Source of the DNA: Ophiosphaerella korrae
Lineage: Eukaryota > Ascomycota > Dothideomycetes > Pleosporales > Phaeosphaeriaceae
NCBI GenBank assembly: GCA_028456385.1
Contig: JALNQF010000438.1
Coordinates: 1-30,203, forward strand
Reading direction: 5' to 3'
DNA length: 30,203 nucleotides
The notes below the pieces were generated by a model. That model was not told where the DNA came from. It did no database searches and saw only the letters and a program-made list of their open reading frames with translations. The position numbers were made by a program, and so were the translations under genes. Positions 10,315-20,289 of this stretch are shown here, in pieces. How positions within the stretch are numbered: the first letter of the stretch is position 1; each line of letters opens with the position of its first letter.

Positions 10315-11243
10315 TAGTACTATAGAATCTCTACTATTATAGCTACTTAGTAGTTCTCTAGACTTATTTATTCTCTATTCTTAGAGGTTATAATTAACTT
10401 ATATTACCTATCTTGTTAGAACTTCTAGTATCTTTAGCTTCTCTATTTAAATTAACTTGTATTAGATACTTAACTTTAATCCTTATTTAAACTTTACTAT
10501 TAAAGATAGCTTATTCTAGTCTATATTTTATAATAGTTATTTAAACTATAATATAAATTCTAGGATACTATTATACTATCTTAGCTTTTTAAGCTATTCT
10601 TTAGCTTATTAGGTAATATTAATATCTTTAAATACTACTTTTATTTTACGTATAGAGTATTTATAACTTCTAACAATAGTTATAGTTTTAACTTTTTTTA
10701 TTCTAGGTATATAAAATTAGTAGTCTATCTAGAAAGGTTAAAACTATTTTATTATACTTTCTTTAAAGTATATTCTTATATAAGTAACTTTTTTTTCGTT
10801 AGTATTAAAGTATAATACTTAAACGTCTATCTAAAGTAGTATAGTAACTAAAAAGAGTTTTAGTTTCTTCTTTATTCTATTAAACTTCTTTAGTTTAAGT
10901 AGTTTAGGTAGCTTCTTTATTATACTTAGCTCTAATTATTTAGCAACTACTTCTATTTAGTTATATCTAGCTATAATAGCCTTAATATAAGCTTTATTTT
11001 ACTTAATATACTCTTGTAGTTCTATATTCTACCTTGTTAGAATATTAATTATACTTTATATATTCTCTTTGTCTATAATAAGTTTATTTAAATATGTTTT
11101 AACTACTCTCTAGTAAGTTATATCTAACTTATAACTACTTAATCGGCCTTTACTTCTTTTTATAGTTAAACCTTCTACTATTATATTAGCTTAGACTATA
11201 CGCTACTTACGCTTTACTTCTCTTAATAGCTAATTTAATAAAG
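10315..11243 (-). pseudogene. Ty3/Gypsy chromovirus gag fragment (copy C)
   Basis: Collinear with 8940-9862 of copy B, for example the block ending TTCTCTATTCTTAGAG followed by AACTTATATTACCTATCTTG. It holds the N-terminal two thirds of gag. The zinc knuckles lie beyond the truncated left end, which abuts the LTR of copy B. Copies B and C are therefore tandem, same-strand remnants. Confidence 0.75.
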
Positions 11244-11440
11244 TATAATAGAGCTCTAAGTTAATAACTATTTAAAGTCCTAAGAGGAGAGTTTAGTAAA
11301 TTAGAAACTAATATCTAAAGTTTAAATAGTAATTAAGTAATAAACTATAAATAATAGATAATTCCTAATAGGTAATATTAAAGTATTATTATTCTTAGTT
11401 AGAGATTAGATTACTAATACTATTTTACTAATATATATCT
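11244..11440 (-). mobile_element. Partial chromovirus 5' LTR of copy C
   Basis: Starts with TATAATAGAGC at the gag boundary and runs through TTAGTTAGAGATTAGATTACTAATAC, split here for length but shared with every LTR of the family. It is cut at 11440, where the second ~1-kb repeat begins. The rest of the LTR was not found beyond the repeat. Confidence 0.75.
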
Positions 11441-12432
11441 TATAAGAGGTCTAGAGTAGAGAGCTATTAGGGTACGCTAAGCGCTATCTATAAGCTCTAC
11501 TAAGCTAAGTAACTAGTATTACTAGCTCTATTAGCTTGTATATTCCCCTATATATAACTTAGTAGAACTTTAAGTAATAATAACTAGTATATATATTATA
11601 TACTACTATAATAGCTTAACAAGCTATTAGCTCCTTTTTATCTAGATTAGCTTAGTAGTATATTATCGTTATATATCTTTATATATCTATTTACTTTACT
11701 TATTCTATTAATTTATTATTACTAAGATTAGTAGATTATAGATTATCTTACGTATATAAGTTATATTTTATTTCCTAATTAAGTTAATACGCCTATAGAT
11801 TGTATAGATCTAGTCTTTCTAATATAAATCTTATTAGCTCTATCTATAGTTCTTCTATTACTACTATAATATAAATAAAAATTCTTCTTAAATTAGCTTA
11901 GACTAATAGAAGTAATAGAATACTAAATAATATATAAAGTACCTCTTAATATAATCTAGGACTTCTTTAATAATCTTATACTTATCTTATAAATATATAG
12001 TTTACTAATAAGTTACTTTCTTAAAAGAGTATATTATATAAGTTATATAATTAGAAACGTAATATATAATTAGTTATTTAATTATATATATAATTAGATA
12101 CGCTATAGTATATATATAGAGAAGTGTAATAGATTCTAGGTATACTTAGAATCTATTAATTAGCTCGCCTAAGCTAGTATAGTAAGCTAATTAGTTTAGT
12201 ATATTAGTATAATAATTACTATGCTACTAACTTTACTATAGCTATAAAGATTGTAGCCTTAACTTTTATAAATAAAGTAATTAAATAAAGGATCTTATAT
12301 ATAAAAAGATAGACTACGTTTATTTAACTATTATAATAAAGAAACTAGTAACTTTATAGAATAAGTACTAAGGATTTAGCTTACTACTACTTTAAGAGAC
12401 CTAGCTAAGACTATTATAGTGTAGATATATAG
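11441..12432 (+). repeat. ~1-kb dispersed repeat, copy 2
   Basis: Both ends match copy 1 (6440-7484) while the centre, about 11680-12030, is unrelated. Similarity continues to 12504 with the partial copy at 5775-5875. It contains a perfect inverted repeat with 11-bp arms (12128-12138 and 12147-12157, AATAGATTCTA) that is absent from copy 1. No coding sequence was recognised. Confidence 0.65.
12128..12157. repeat. Perfect 11-bp inverted repeat, 8-nt loop
   Basis: AATAGATTCTA and TAGAATCTATT are exact reverse complements separated by 8 bases. It is found only in copy 2 of the ~1-kb repeat, so it is probably a small secondary insertion or a local rearrangement. Confidence 0.85.
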
Positions 12433-12652
12433 TAATTAATTAATTAACTCTTTTCTTTCTTAAGTTTATATCTATTAATTTTATACCTATTAAATCTAAT
12501 AATATACTAGGTATCTAGCGTATAGTTAAATTATCTATACTATATAGTTAGTATTACTTCTTAGTATTATTATTAGATCGCTATATAATATAAGTAATAA
12601 TATAGTAGTTATTTATTACTTTATTCTTAAATCTTTTTAGTTAATATTTCTT
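12433..12652. other. Gene-free stretch
   Basis: The first 70 bp repeat the sequence at 5805-5875. The rest is plain AT-rich DNA in which nothing was recognised. Confidence 0.5.
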
Positions 12653-12724
12653 AGTTATATAGCCTAGTAGTAATACTTTTTAATTTATACTATAGAGATC
12701 TTAAGTTTAATTCTTAGTATAACT
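12653..12724 (+). tRNA. tRNA-like relic, 72 nt (decayed tRNA gene or SINE head)
   Basis: The acceptor arms AGTTATA (12653-12659) and TATAACT (12718-12724) pair at all seven positions. The T arm TTAAG-TTTAATT-CTTAG (12701-12717) has a 5-bp stem with one G-T pair and a 7-base loop in the right register, and the usual C56 is now T. The D loop contains AGTAGTAA (usual AGTGGTAA). The anticodon stem pairs poorly, so it is not a functional gene and no amino acid is assigned. The TATA triplet region at 12684-12690 occupies the anticodon loop position. Confidence 0.5.
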
Positions 12725-13014
12725 ATTAGACTAACTCTTAAGAGTTAATAATTATTTAGAGTCTATCTATTTTTATACTAATTATAGTATTACTTAAAAG
12801 CTTATTAAGGTAGTACTAGACTTAGTTCTTAGCTTAATACTTTAATATTTTCTACAATACTTAACTTAATACTTAAGTTAATACTTAGCTTAAGTAAAAG
12901 CTACTAGAAAGTAAAAGATTAGTACTTTTCTAAGATATATTATATAATACTTAGCTTAATACTTAAGTTAATAACTTAAGTTAAGCTTAATAATTCTTAA
13001 ACTAGTATCTTATA
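12725..13014. repeat. AT-rich stretch with short direct and inverted TTAAG-type repeats
   Basis: Words such as CTTAGCTTAATACTT and CTTAAGTTAATACTT recur at about 12822-12845, 12861-12895 and 12948-13003, partly as inverted copies. It follows the tRNA-like sequence and could be the body of a SINE-like element or simple slippage. No coding sequence is visible. Confidence 0.45.
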
Positions 13015-13034
13015 AGTTTATAGTATAGTAGTAG
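13015..13034 (+). tRNA. Left part of a second tRNA-like relic, split by the outer chromovirus
   Basis: AGTTTATAG followed by TATAGTAGTAG resembles the first 20 bases of the relic at 12653. It continues at 27557 after the inserted element (total about 68 nt). The insertion lies in the D-arm region, and the target duplication AGTAG is 13030-13034. Confidence 0.3.
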
Positions 13035-13407
13035 TATAATAGGCTACTTAGTTATTAAATACTAAGCGCTTAATAGAGAGAGTATTAGTAGACTAAAAGC
13101 TAATAACAAAAGTATATATAGGAATTATGTAATAAACTTATAAATAATAGAATAATTCTTATAATATTAAGATATTATCGCTCTTAGCTAAAGATTACAT
13201 TACTAATATTATCTTAATAATATACGTAGCTACTACTATATTCTTTTACTAATCTATTACGCGTCTTTATAGATTACTTAGTATTACGTGTTTAGGTTAT
13301 AGTTTGTTTCCTAATCTAGATTATTACTCTACTTATCTTATACTTTATTAGTACTTAAGTTAGGACTAATTAGTTCTATCTTAATTTCTCTTATTACACC
13401 TATAATA
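13035..13407 (-). mobile_element. 3' LTR of outer chromovirus (373 bp)
   Basis: The left end is TATAATAGGC and the right end CCTATAATA; on the - strand the element starts TATTATAG, with the terminal TG/CA now TA. It contains a single ~30-bp AATCTATTACG...ATAGATT unit. Its partner at 27149-27551 has two units and is 30 bp longer. Confidence 0.9.
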
Positions 13408-13421
13408 CTATTTTCCCCTTT
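13408..13421 (-). other. Polypurine tract of outer chromovirus
   Basis: On the - strand AAAGGGGAAAATAG lies immediately before the 3' LTR. This is the place and composition of a plus-strand primer. The + strand element has AGAGGGGGAGATAG at the equivalent position. Confidence 0.85.
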
Positions 13422-13948
13422 AGGTAAGTTTTTATTTTCTTATCCTAGAGCTAAAGTTATTAATCTAGTTTCTTTATTAATATTAAGTTCTTTATTCTCT
13501 CTCTCTATACTTACTAAGTCTACTTTTTATTACTTATAGTTAGTAGATTATATATTATACTATAGTATTATATTATTCTCTTATTCTTATTATAAGTCTT
13601 TAAACTTTCTACTAGTTTACCTTTCTTTAAAGTATAGTAAAGCTTATAAGACGTATATTTATACTAATACTTACTTATCTTATAACTTATTAGGTATATT
13701 ACTAGTAGAGTATAAGTTAAAGATACTTATATATATATTTATACTTATTTGTAATAAAGAGAGCTTTTAACTATACTTAAGAAAAACTATTATTATAAAT
13801 TATAGAAGCTAAAAAAGAATATAACTAGATTCTAAGTATATAAGTAGAGAATTATACCTATTTAGTTTGTCTTTATAAGTTAAAGGCCTTAAATAATAAG
13901 AAGTTTATTAAATAGTCTACTCTTTTAGAATCTAAGCTAGACTTTAAG

Positions 13949-14442
13949 TATAATAGGTTCGCCTATTATTAACTATAAGCGACTTTTTTCTTTAGTTATA
14001 TAGTAGATTAGAAGTTAATAACAAAGGTATGTATTATAATTAAGTAATAGACTATAAATAATAAAATAATTCTCTTAACGTTAATATATTATCGTTCTTA
14101 GTTAGAGATTAGATTACTAATACTATCTTAATAATATATATTACTACTAATTATATACTTCTATTTATCTATTATACGCCCTTATAGATTACTTTTATCT
14201 ATTATACGTAATAATAGATTACTCTAAACTATTATACGTAATAATAGATTACTCTAAACTATTATACGTAATTATAGATTACTCTAAACTATTATACGTA
14301 ATTATAGATTACTTTATATTACGTGTCTAGGTTATAGTTTATTTTCTAATCTAGGTTGTTACCCTACTTATTTTATACTTTATTAGCACTTAAGTCTAGA
14401 CTAATTAGTTCTATCTCGATTTCTCTTGTTACAACTATAACA
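13949..14442 (-). mobile_element. Solo LTR of the chromovirus family (494 bp)
   Basis: It begins TATAATAGG on the left and ends ...CTATAACA on the right, flanked by identical TTAAG duplications (13944-13948, 14443-14447). Removing it with one TTAAG restores collinearity with the + strand element near 23140-23160. It contains five ~30-bp tandem units. It arose by insertion followed by LTR-LTR recombination. Confidence 0.93.
14167..14316. repeat. 30-bp tandem repeat, five units, within the solo LTR
   Basis: Five consecutive 30-bp units of the form (A)ACTATTATACGTAATAATAG plus ATTACTCTA, starting at 14167, 14197, 14227, 14257 and 14287. Each carries CTAT...ATAG inverted arms and could form a small stem-loop. 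Confidence 0.95.
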
Positions 14443-14565
14443 TTAAGGCTATAGTAGAGGTTACTCTAGCTCCTACTATATTAAGCGCGTCTAATACCTC
14501 TTTATCTATTGCTAGTAGCGCGAACCTTCTCTATTTACTACTAGGTAGCTTAGAGGATTTTAACT

Positions 14566-14735
14566 TTAGAAGTTCTCTAGTTTCTTAAAGTAACTAAAGT
14601 TATCCTCTAGTTCTTATATATCTTTCTATAGTTTACCTTTTTTATCTATTTCTATCTATTTTACTAGATAGTAATTCTTTTTATTATAGAACTAAGATTA
14701 TAAGATTTCTTTTACTTTTTAGTCTTCTTATTCTC
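14566..14735 (-). other. Chromodomain at the C-terminus of the outer element's integrase
   Basis: Read leftward: EILQS-FYNKKNYYLVKQIEIDKKGKL, then IQELEDNFSYFKKLENF and stop near 14566. YLVKW-G and the terminal W/LE-N...LEEF pattern are chromodomain features. Trp codons read TAG. It is collinear with 22865-23016 of the + strand element. Confidence 0.75.
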
Positions 14736-15960
14736 TATATATATCTACTTTGTATACTAGTAGTTCTACTTCTTATAGTACATTTCTAGTAGTACTATAT
14801 AGAATATTAAGTATATCTTTATCTTATATAGTAGTCTTAGTTTAAATATAATAAGTATAACTTTCTTCTTTACTTTATATAGTTTTATATTTACGTAATC
14901 TAGTTTTAAACTTAATTGTATACTTTTAATATTTCTTTATATTAACTATACTTTTTCTCTTTTTTTAAATAAAGGTTCTTTTTAGTACTTCTTATTATAG
15001 TACTTTACTATACAATCTTATAAGAACTCTATATCTTATCTTAATTAATTATATATCTCTTTTAATTTATTAGTAAAGTTTTCTCTTCTTAGAGACTAAA
15101 ATACTTTATATCTTAGTATCTAGTATATATTAGGCTTAAATCTATAGTTTATAAAGAAAAGTAATATTCTTATTACTATATTCTTTATACTATTATATAC
15201 TAGCTATACTATAGGTAGTAACTATACCTAGTTATTCTAGTTATAGTTAAGGTAGTATCTTATATATTGCTCTACTATTTAATTTATACGTTCTAATTAT
15301 CTATCTATTTATAGATAGTATACTCTTAATATTTAATATTTAATTTCTAATAATACTATTATTATTCTTTATAATTTTAATATAAATCTAATATCTCTAT
15401 CTAAAATAATCTTGTTTAGAATACTATATAAGCTAACTATAGTCTTTAGGACTTAGTATATAGTAACTTCTATCTTACTTTTCTCTTTATATAGCTTAAA
15501 GTATAAGTACTTTATAAGCTTATCTACTATTATTAGGATTCTATTATATTTAATTTTTAATATTTAATCTTTTAACTTAAGTAACTTTATAATAATATCT
15601 ATTATAATAACTCTCTAGAGTTATTCTAGTATTTTAACTAGTTATAGTATTCTATATAGTATATATTTACTATACTTATTTCTATAATATTCTATATAGT
15701 CTTATAGTACTTCTATTACTAGTTATCTTACTTTTATAATATAGTAGTCTCTTAGAAGCCTATCTAATATTTTATTAATACCCTAGTATCTATATACTAG
15801 TAGTTTATAGAATTATTGTATAAACTTTCTTTATATTTTTCTTAGAACGTACGTTTTTCTATAAGCTTTTATAAGTCCTTTTTAGATTTTAAGTTTTTCT
15901 ATTTCTTTAGAGGCCTTTTGCGTTTCTTTCTAGATCTATTTATTTAGCGTACTACTATTC
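14736..15960 (-). other. Integrase remnant of outer chromovirus
   Basis: The core motifs are legible. First Asp in VIIIDIIIKL (about 15585-15610), second Asp in LDRDIRFILKL (15376-15413) and Glu in ERINQIVE (15271-15320), so the DDE triad residues themselves survive. The upstream HHCC zinc region (15720-15960) has lost Cys to Tyr. The long T-rich appearance of this strand reflects the A-rich coding strand. Confidence 0.8.
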
Positions 15961-16059
15961 CTCTTAAGTATAACAGCTATTCTAGGTATATTTAGAACTA
16001 AATATCCTTTCTTATTCTTAACTAGAACTATACTAGTAGTATTTACTTCTTCTTATAAA

Positions 16060-16500
16060 TCTAGTCTTCTACTTAAGGTGTCTATAAATTAATTATCTTT
16101 ACTCTTAGTATATATACTCTTAATATTAAATATTAATAATATTTCTACTATCTTATATAGTATTTTAATAAGTCTTTATTTATTATAAATCTTATAAATT
16201 TCTTATAGTCTATAAAGACCTTTATTTAATACTTTACTCTTTATAAGTATACTCTCTATTACTTAAATACTTTATAGATTACTAGTATTTCTTTATTATA
16301 GATTAGGTAGTTAAGCTCTACTCGCTTTATCTTCTTAGAAAAGTATTTAACTAAGTAGTCTTACTTTATAACCTAGTATTCTTGTATTAGTACTATTCTA
16401 TATACAAAGTTTATTATATTTATCTTTACTATTACTAGTAGGTCTAGGTTATATACTCTAATAACTAGGTTTTCTATAAACTTTTATTTAATTTCGTTAA
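16060..16500 (-). other. RNase H remnant of outer chromovirus
   Basis: The block KIKRVELNYLIYNKEILAI (rc of about 16287-16340) corresponds to the usual L-AE-NY-IYDKELLAI motif. It is followed leftward by the equivalent of the DHKNL and IKGKDN-ADALSR motifs, seen clearly in the + strand relative. Confidence 0.75.
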
Positions 16501-17065
16501 ATAGTTTATTATATTCTAAAGTTTATTTAAATTACGTATATTTCTTTATAAGTTTTATTAGTAGTTCTATTAATTTAGACTATCTTACTATTAGCTTTCT
16601 ATAATAATTTACTAACTAATAAAACTATTATACTTCTTATAAGTTCTTTAGTGTTAGCTATTCCTAGATTACCTTAATTTTACTTAAGTTAATCTATATT
16701 TTTCTTAGTTTAATTATAAATCTAAAGAAGTCTATTTCTTTTATATAGAATTTGTATTTCCTTATCTTAAGGAATAATTTAATTTCTACTAGTCTTTCTA
16801 GTACTTTATATATATATTATACGTATTCTTCCTCTAATTCTAAGAATATAAAGATATTGTCTAAGTATATAAATATAAATACTTCTAAGTACTTATTTAA
16901 GACTATATTAATTCTTTCTTAGAATACTACTAGTATATTTATTAATCTAAAGAGTATAACTATATACTTAAAAAGTTTATATTACGTTTAACACGTTATT
17001 TTCTATTTAATACTTTTATTAATTCTAATCTAATAGAAAACGTTCTAGATATCGAATATTATAAA
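16500..17065 (-). other. RT, C-terminal half, of outer chromovirus (continues at 24163)
   Basis: Contains IYLDNIFIF at about 16856-16885, so the second Asp of the YLDD catalytic motif is Asn. The coding sequence breaks at the ATAAA target site at 17061-17065 (FDI side) and resumes at 24163 (KA-IF side), where a KIFTKLDI-type segment is split. Confidence 0.88.
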
Positions 17066-17524
17066 TGTTACGAATATAACAAGAGAAATCGAGATAGAAC
17101 TAATTAATCCTAACTCGAGTGCTAACGAAGCATAGGACGAGCGGGGTAACGACCTTAATTAGGAAACTACTTACAATTAGGACACGTAGTAGTAATCTAT
17201 AATTACATACAAATAGATTAAAGTAATTTATAATAACGTATAAATAGATTAAAAGCAATCTATAGTTACGTGCAAATAGATTAGTAGTAATCTATAGTGT
17301 TGTATAAATAGATTAGTACAAGTATATAGTTAATAAGATGCGTATTATTAGGATAGTATTAGTAATCTAATCTCTAACCTAGAACGCTAATACTTAACAT
17401 TATATACATAAATTAACTATTATTTATAGTTATTGCTAATTATAATACAAGCTTTTGTTATTAACTTTTAATCTACTAATAATATAGAGGCTATTAAGAA
17501 GTTAACCCTAGTAACCCTATTACA
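17066..17524 (+). mobile_element. 5' LTR of nested chromovirus (459 bp)
   Basis: TGTTACGAATATAAC start and CCCTATTACA end. It carries four ~31-bp tandem units (about 17190-17315). Against the 3' LTR it differs mainly by C/T and G/A transitions in both directions, plus one whole repeat unit. Confidence 0.95.
17189..17325. repeat. ~31-bp LTR tandem repeat, four units
   Basis: Units of the form AATCTATAATTACGTRCAAATAGATTAAAGT, split by period: AATCTAT...ATAGATT arms recur four times. Each unit is itself an imperfect inverted repeat. The 3' LTR has five units at the same place. Confidence 0.9.
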
Positions 17525-17570
17525 CCTTACTAATTTAGTTATTAGAAGAAGCAAAGCATAAGTAGCGCAT

Positions 17571-18660
17571 AGTCTAGCTAATACAATAGTAGAAAGTTTA
17601 ACTAAACAAGTAGCTAAGGCACCTATAAGTAGTTATAAATTAGATAATATAGTATAGAGCGTAGTTAGAAATTATATAAACAACCTAATCTTAGAAAAAG
17701 ATAATATAAAGATAGTAATTAATGCTTTAGAAGTATAGAACAAAGAACTACAAGATTATTTAAAGTAGAATAAAGTATAAATTAAAGCTATTATTAAAAG
17801 CTAGAACTAGATAGAACTAATTACCTAAAGACTAGAGATAAGCGCGATAAAAAAACTACCTAAGATACCTATACTTAAGAAATTTAATAGAATAAGGGAA
17901 AAACTAAGACCCTTTATAGTATTAGTATAACTCTAGATAGATGTATAAGTACTATACTTTAATATAGAAGAGAAGAAGGTAATATATATTAGAATACACC
18001 TTAAAGAAGTTACTATAAGATAGTTCGAACCTTACTCGATAGACTATATAATATACGCCCTAATAATATAGAAGGACGAAACTAGAGCTATCTTTAGAAG
18101 TTACGAATACTTTACTAAACAAATAAGAGCAGCGTTTAGAGATACTAATATTACCTAATAAGCTAAAGAAAAACTTAAAAGACTTATATAAATTAAGAGT
18201 ATTCCTAAATATATATTATAATTTAAATAACTATTACAAAACATAGAATAGAACGAATTAGCCCTAATATTATGATTTAAACAAAGACTAAATGCGAAAA
18301 TCCGATACAAGAGAATTTATATAGAAAAACTAAGGACACTAGAAGCCCTAAAATAAAAGGTAATAAAATTAATAACGATCTTTAAGAATAGAAGAAGAAC
18401 AAGTATAGAAGTTAACCTAGAAACTAGGATACTAGAGACACTATAATCCTTAACGCTAACAAGGACAAGAAAAAGAAGAAGAATAAAGACTTTACGTACT
18501 TTAACTATAGTAAGAAAAGCTACTACGCGAAAGACTACTAATTATAAAGGAAGAAAGATATAGTATATTATAAATGTAAAAAACTAGGATATTTTGTAAA
18601 AGACTATAGAAGTAAAAACTACAAGAAAGATAAAGAAACCTAGTTAAAAATAACTAAGAG
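17571..18660 (+). pseudogene. Chromovirus gag (capsid and nucleocapsid) remnant
   Basis: The frame from 17571 (SLANTIVESLTKQVAKAP) runs through KKFNRIREKLRPFIVLV (usual F-G-R-KL--F), FRDTNIT-QAKEKLKRLIQ and YILQFKQLLQ, the retrotransposon gag pattern. Near 18361-18368 the frame drops by one base: an A run has four A where five would keep the frame. The next frame carries two CCHC knuckles at about 18490-18625. The first reads YFNYSKKSYYAKDY; the second reads YYKCKKLGYFVKDY, with one Cys left. Gag would bind and package element RNA. It continues into pol in the post-shift frame. Confidence 0.85.
18490..18625 (+). other. Tandem CCHC zinc knuckles, destroyed
   Basis: Expected C-x2-C-x4-H-x4-C twice. 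In the first, all four ligands are Tyr. In the second, three are Tyr and the second Cys (TGT, 18575-18577) remains. TGY-to-TAY and CAY-to-TAY are the transitions expected from RIP. Confidence 0.88.
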
Positions 18661-19699
18661 TAAGAAGGAAGTACTAAAAGTATAGGCTAAACCTTAGGAG
18701 AAAGTAGCTAGGAGTAAAGAAATACAATATATAATACTCTATTAGACCTTTTATTATAAAGACGACTACTATATATATCTTTCTAGTAAGTAAGGGGTAA
18801 GATAGTTCCTATAGAAAAATAAAGTAGTAGCAATAAAAGAAAGAATAAAAGCGTAGCTAGAGGAAATAGCTTATATAATAAGCCTACTAATAGAAGACTT
18901 AGAAGAGGAAGAACTCTAGACACTATTAATCTAGGCTAAAGGATAGGCACTAGATAAAGAGACTACTACAGCTTTCTCTAAAGGACTATAAGGAAGTAAG
19001 AAATAGGTTAATATAAGAGGTATAGAATACGCCTAGTTAACAATATATAGCTATAATAGCTGTATAACAATAGATATAGAGGAACAAAACAAATAATAGA
19101 AGTTTATTTAGAAATACTTACTAGTTATAAGTATAGAGGAAGTATACAAAGACTAGAAAGAACCTAATCTTAAAGAAATAAAGTTTACTCTATTTTAAGA
19201 ATAGATAAAACAATATATAGTTATAGTAGGAAGAATACTTATATAAAGAGAATAGTAATTCCTTGTAAAGAAGACGTAATAGATTAATAAAGCCTATACA
19301 CTAAGAATACTAGTAGTATACTACGTCCTAACTATAGATATACCTAGAAAAGATAAATACTAAGAAGGGGATAATAAAATAATATATCTAAAACACCTAG
19401 TATATTTTAAAGTATTATAGTTATTATACTTAGACAAGAACTATATTATATATAGGAACTCTAAAGTAAATAACTACGTATAGCCTATAAGAAGAAGAGG
19501 CTATAACTATATAAGAGTAATTCTAGTAGAAGATATCTAAGGATAGGAAGTAATACTAGAAGAAGGATACGTAGTAGCAAGACTAGGATTAAAACTATCT
19601 AAGAAATATGTCTAAAGAGGACTATAGTACAAATACACATATAATAAATATCCTAAACATAAAGAATATACACTTAAAGTAGGGCTATAGCTCTAAAAA

Positions 19700-20000
19700 A
19701 ATAGATAATTTACAAAATTACCTAAGTAAAAAAGATTAGAAAGTATAAGAGGCCTATATATTACAAAGATAAGTATATACTAAAGAAAGAAAGTACAATT
19801 AATAATTAATAGTAGAGCTATAAGGAACTTTATATTAAAGAAGTTTGTAGAAAAACAAGAAATGTATTATATAACAAAGAAATACTCCTAATAACTAAGT
19901 ACGATTAAAGGAAAACTATTCTAAGAACCTATTAGGTTCGAAACAGTTCTCTCTACACTAGAACTAGAAGAGATAACAATAAAAAATATAGTTATAGATA
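19700..20000 (+). other. Chromovirus protease remnant
   Basis: VQLIINSRAIRNFILKKFV at about 19793-19850 corresponds to the retropepsin block ALIDSGATGNFIS. The active site DSGA reads NSRA at 19808-19819. The frame is the same as RT. The outer element reads INSKAIKSFIL at the equivalent place (24859-24870). Confidence 0.85.
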
Positions 20001-20289
20001 TAACAATAATTAACAATAAACAAGATATAATATTAAGTATACTATAGTTATAGTTAACTAACCTAAGAATTAATTAGAGAATAGAGAAAATTAACTACCC
20101 TAAAAAAGATATATTAAAAGCCAATATAAGTATATATAAAGGATAGTTCCTAGAAGAATATAAAAAATAGGAAAAGTAGCTTATAGAACCTAAAGACTAC
20201 CTTCTAGAATATTAGCTATAGGACTTAGCGATAGAACTAGAAGAAGGAAAAAACGTAGGATAGAGCTTAGTATATAGAAAAATAGAAGA

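Larger units (their letters stand above)
13421..14588 (+). pseudogene. Antisense ORF in the 3' region of the outer chromovirus, split by a solo LTR
   Basis: Runs against pol, between the polypurine tract and the chromodomain. The first frame (from about 13421, YPRAKVINLVS near 13441) reads through YYKSLNFLLVYLSLKYSKAY and NLLGILLVEYKL to about 13755. A second frame, offset by +1, then carries KKEYNQILSIQVENY, KALNNKKFIKQSTLLESKL and, after the solo LTR, the end DFNFRSSLVS with TAA at 14586-14588. It overlaps the pol stop by about 20 bp. The same arrangement occurs in the + strand element (22995-23640). Its few stops are of RIP type. No known family was recognised. Confidence 0.55.

Noticed and set aside
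7995..11243. Long T-rich open-looking stretches on the + strand as possible genes
   Set aside because: They are the complement of A-rich gag coding sequence; the - strand frames show gag and zinc-knuckle patterns, while the + strand frames give only Leu/Tyr/Ser-rich noise.
12653..12724. A functional tRNA gene
   Set aside because: The anticodon and D stems pair poorly and the conserved T-loop C is lost, so it is reported as a relic only.
14167..14316. Regular 30-bp repeats looking like a CRISPR-type array
   Set aside because: The units are contiguous with no unique spacers, lie inside an LTR, and recur with different unit numbers in other LTRs of the same family in a fungal genome.
13949..14442. 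Reading this LTR as the 3' LTR of the outer element
   Set aside because: It has its own TTAAG duplication and sits inside the 3' region. The true 3' LTR at 13035-13407 follows a polypurine tract and shares AGTAG with the 5' LTR.
13035..17065. A separate - strand Gypsy element unrelated to 24163-27551
   Set aside because: The RT frame is split exactly at an ATAAA duplication, and the LTRs at 13035 and 27149 share the AGTAG duplication, so the two parts are one element.
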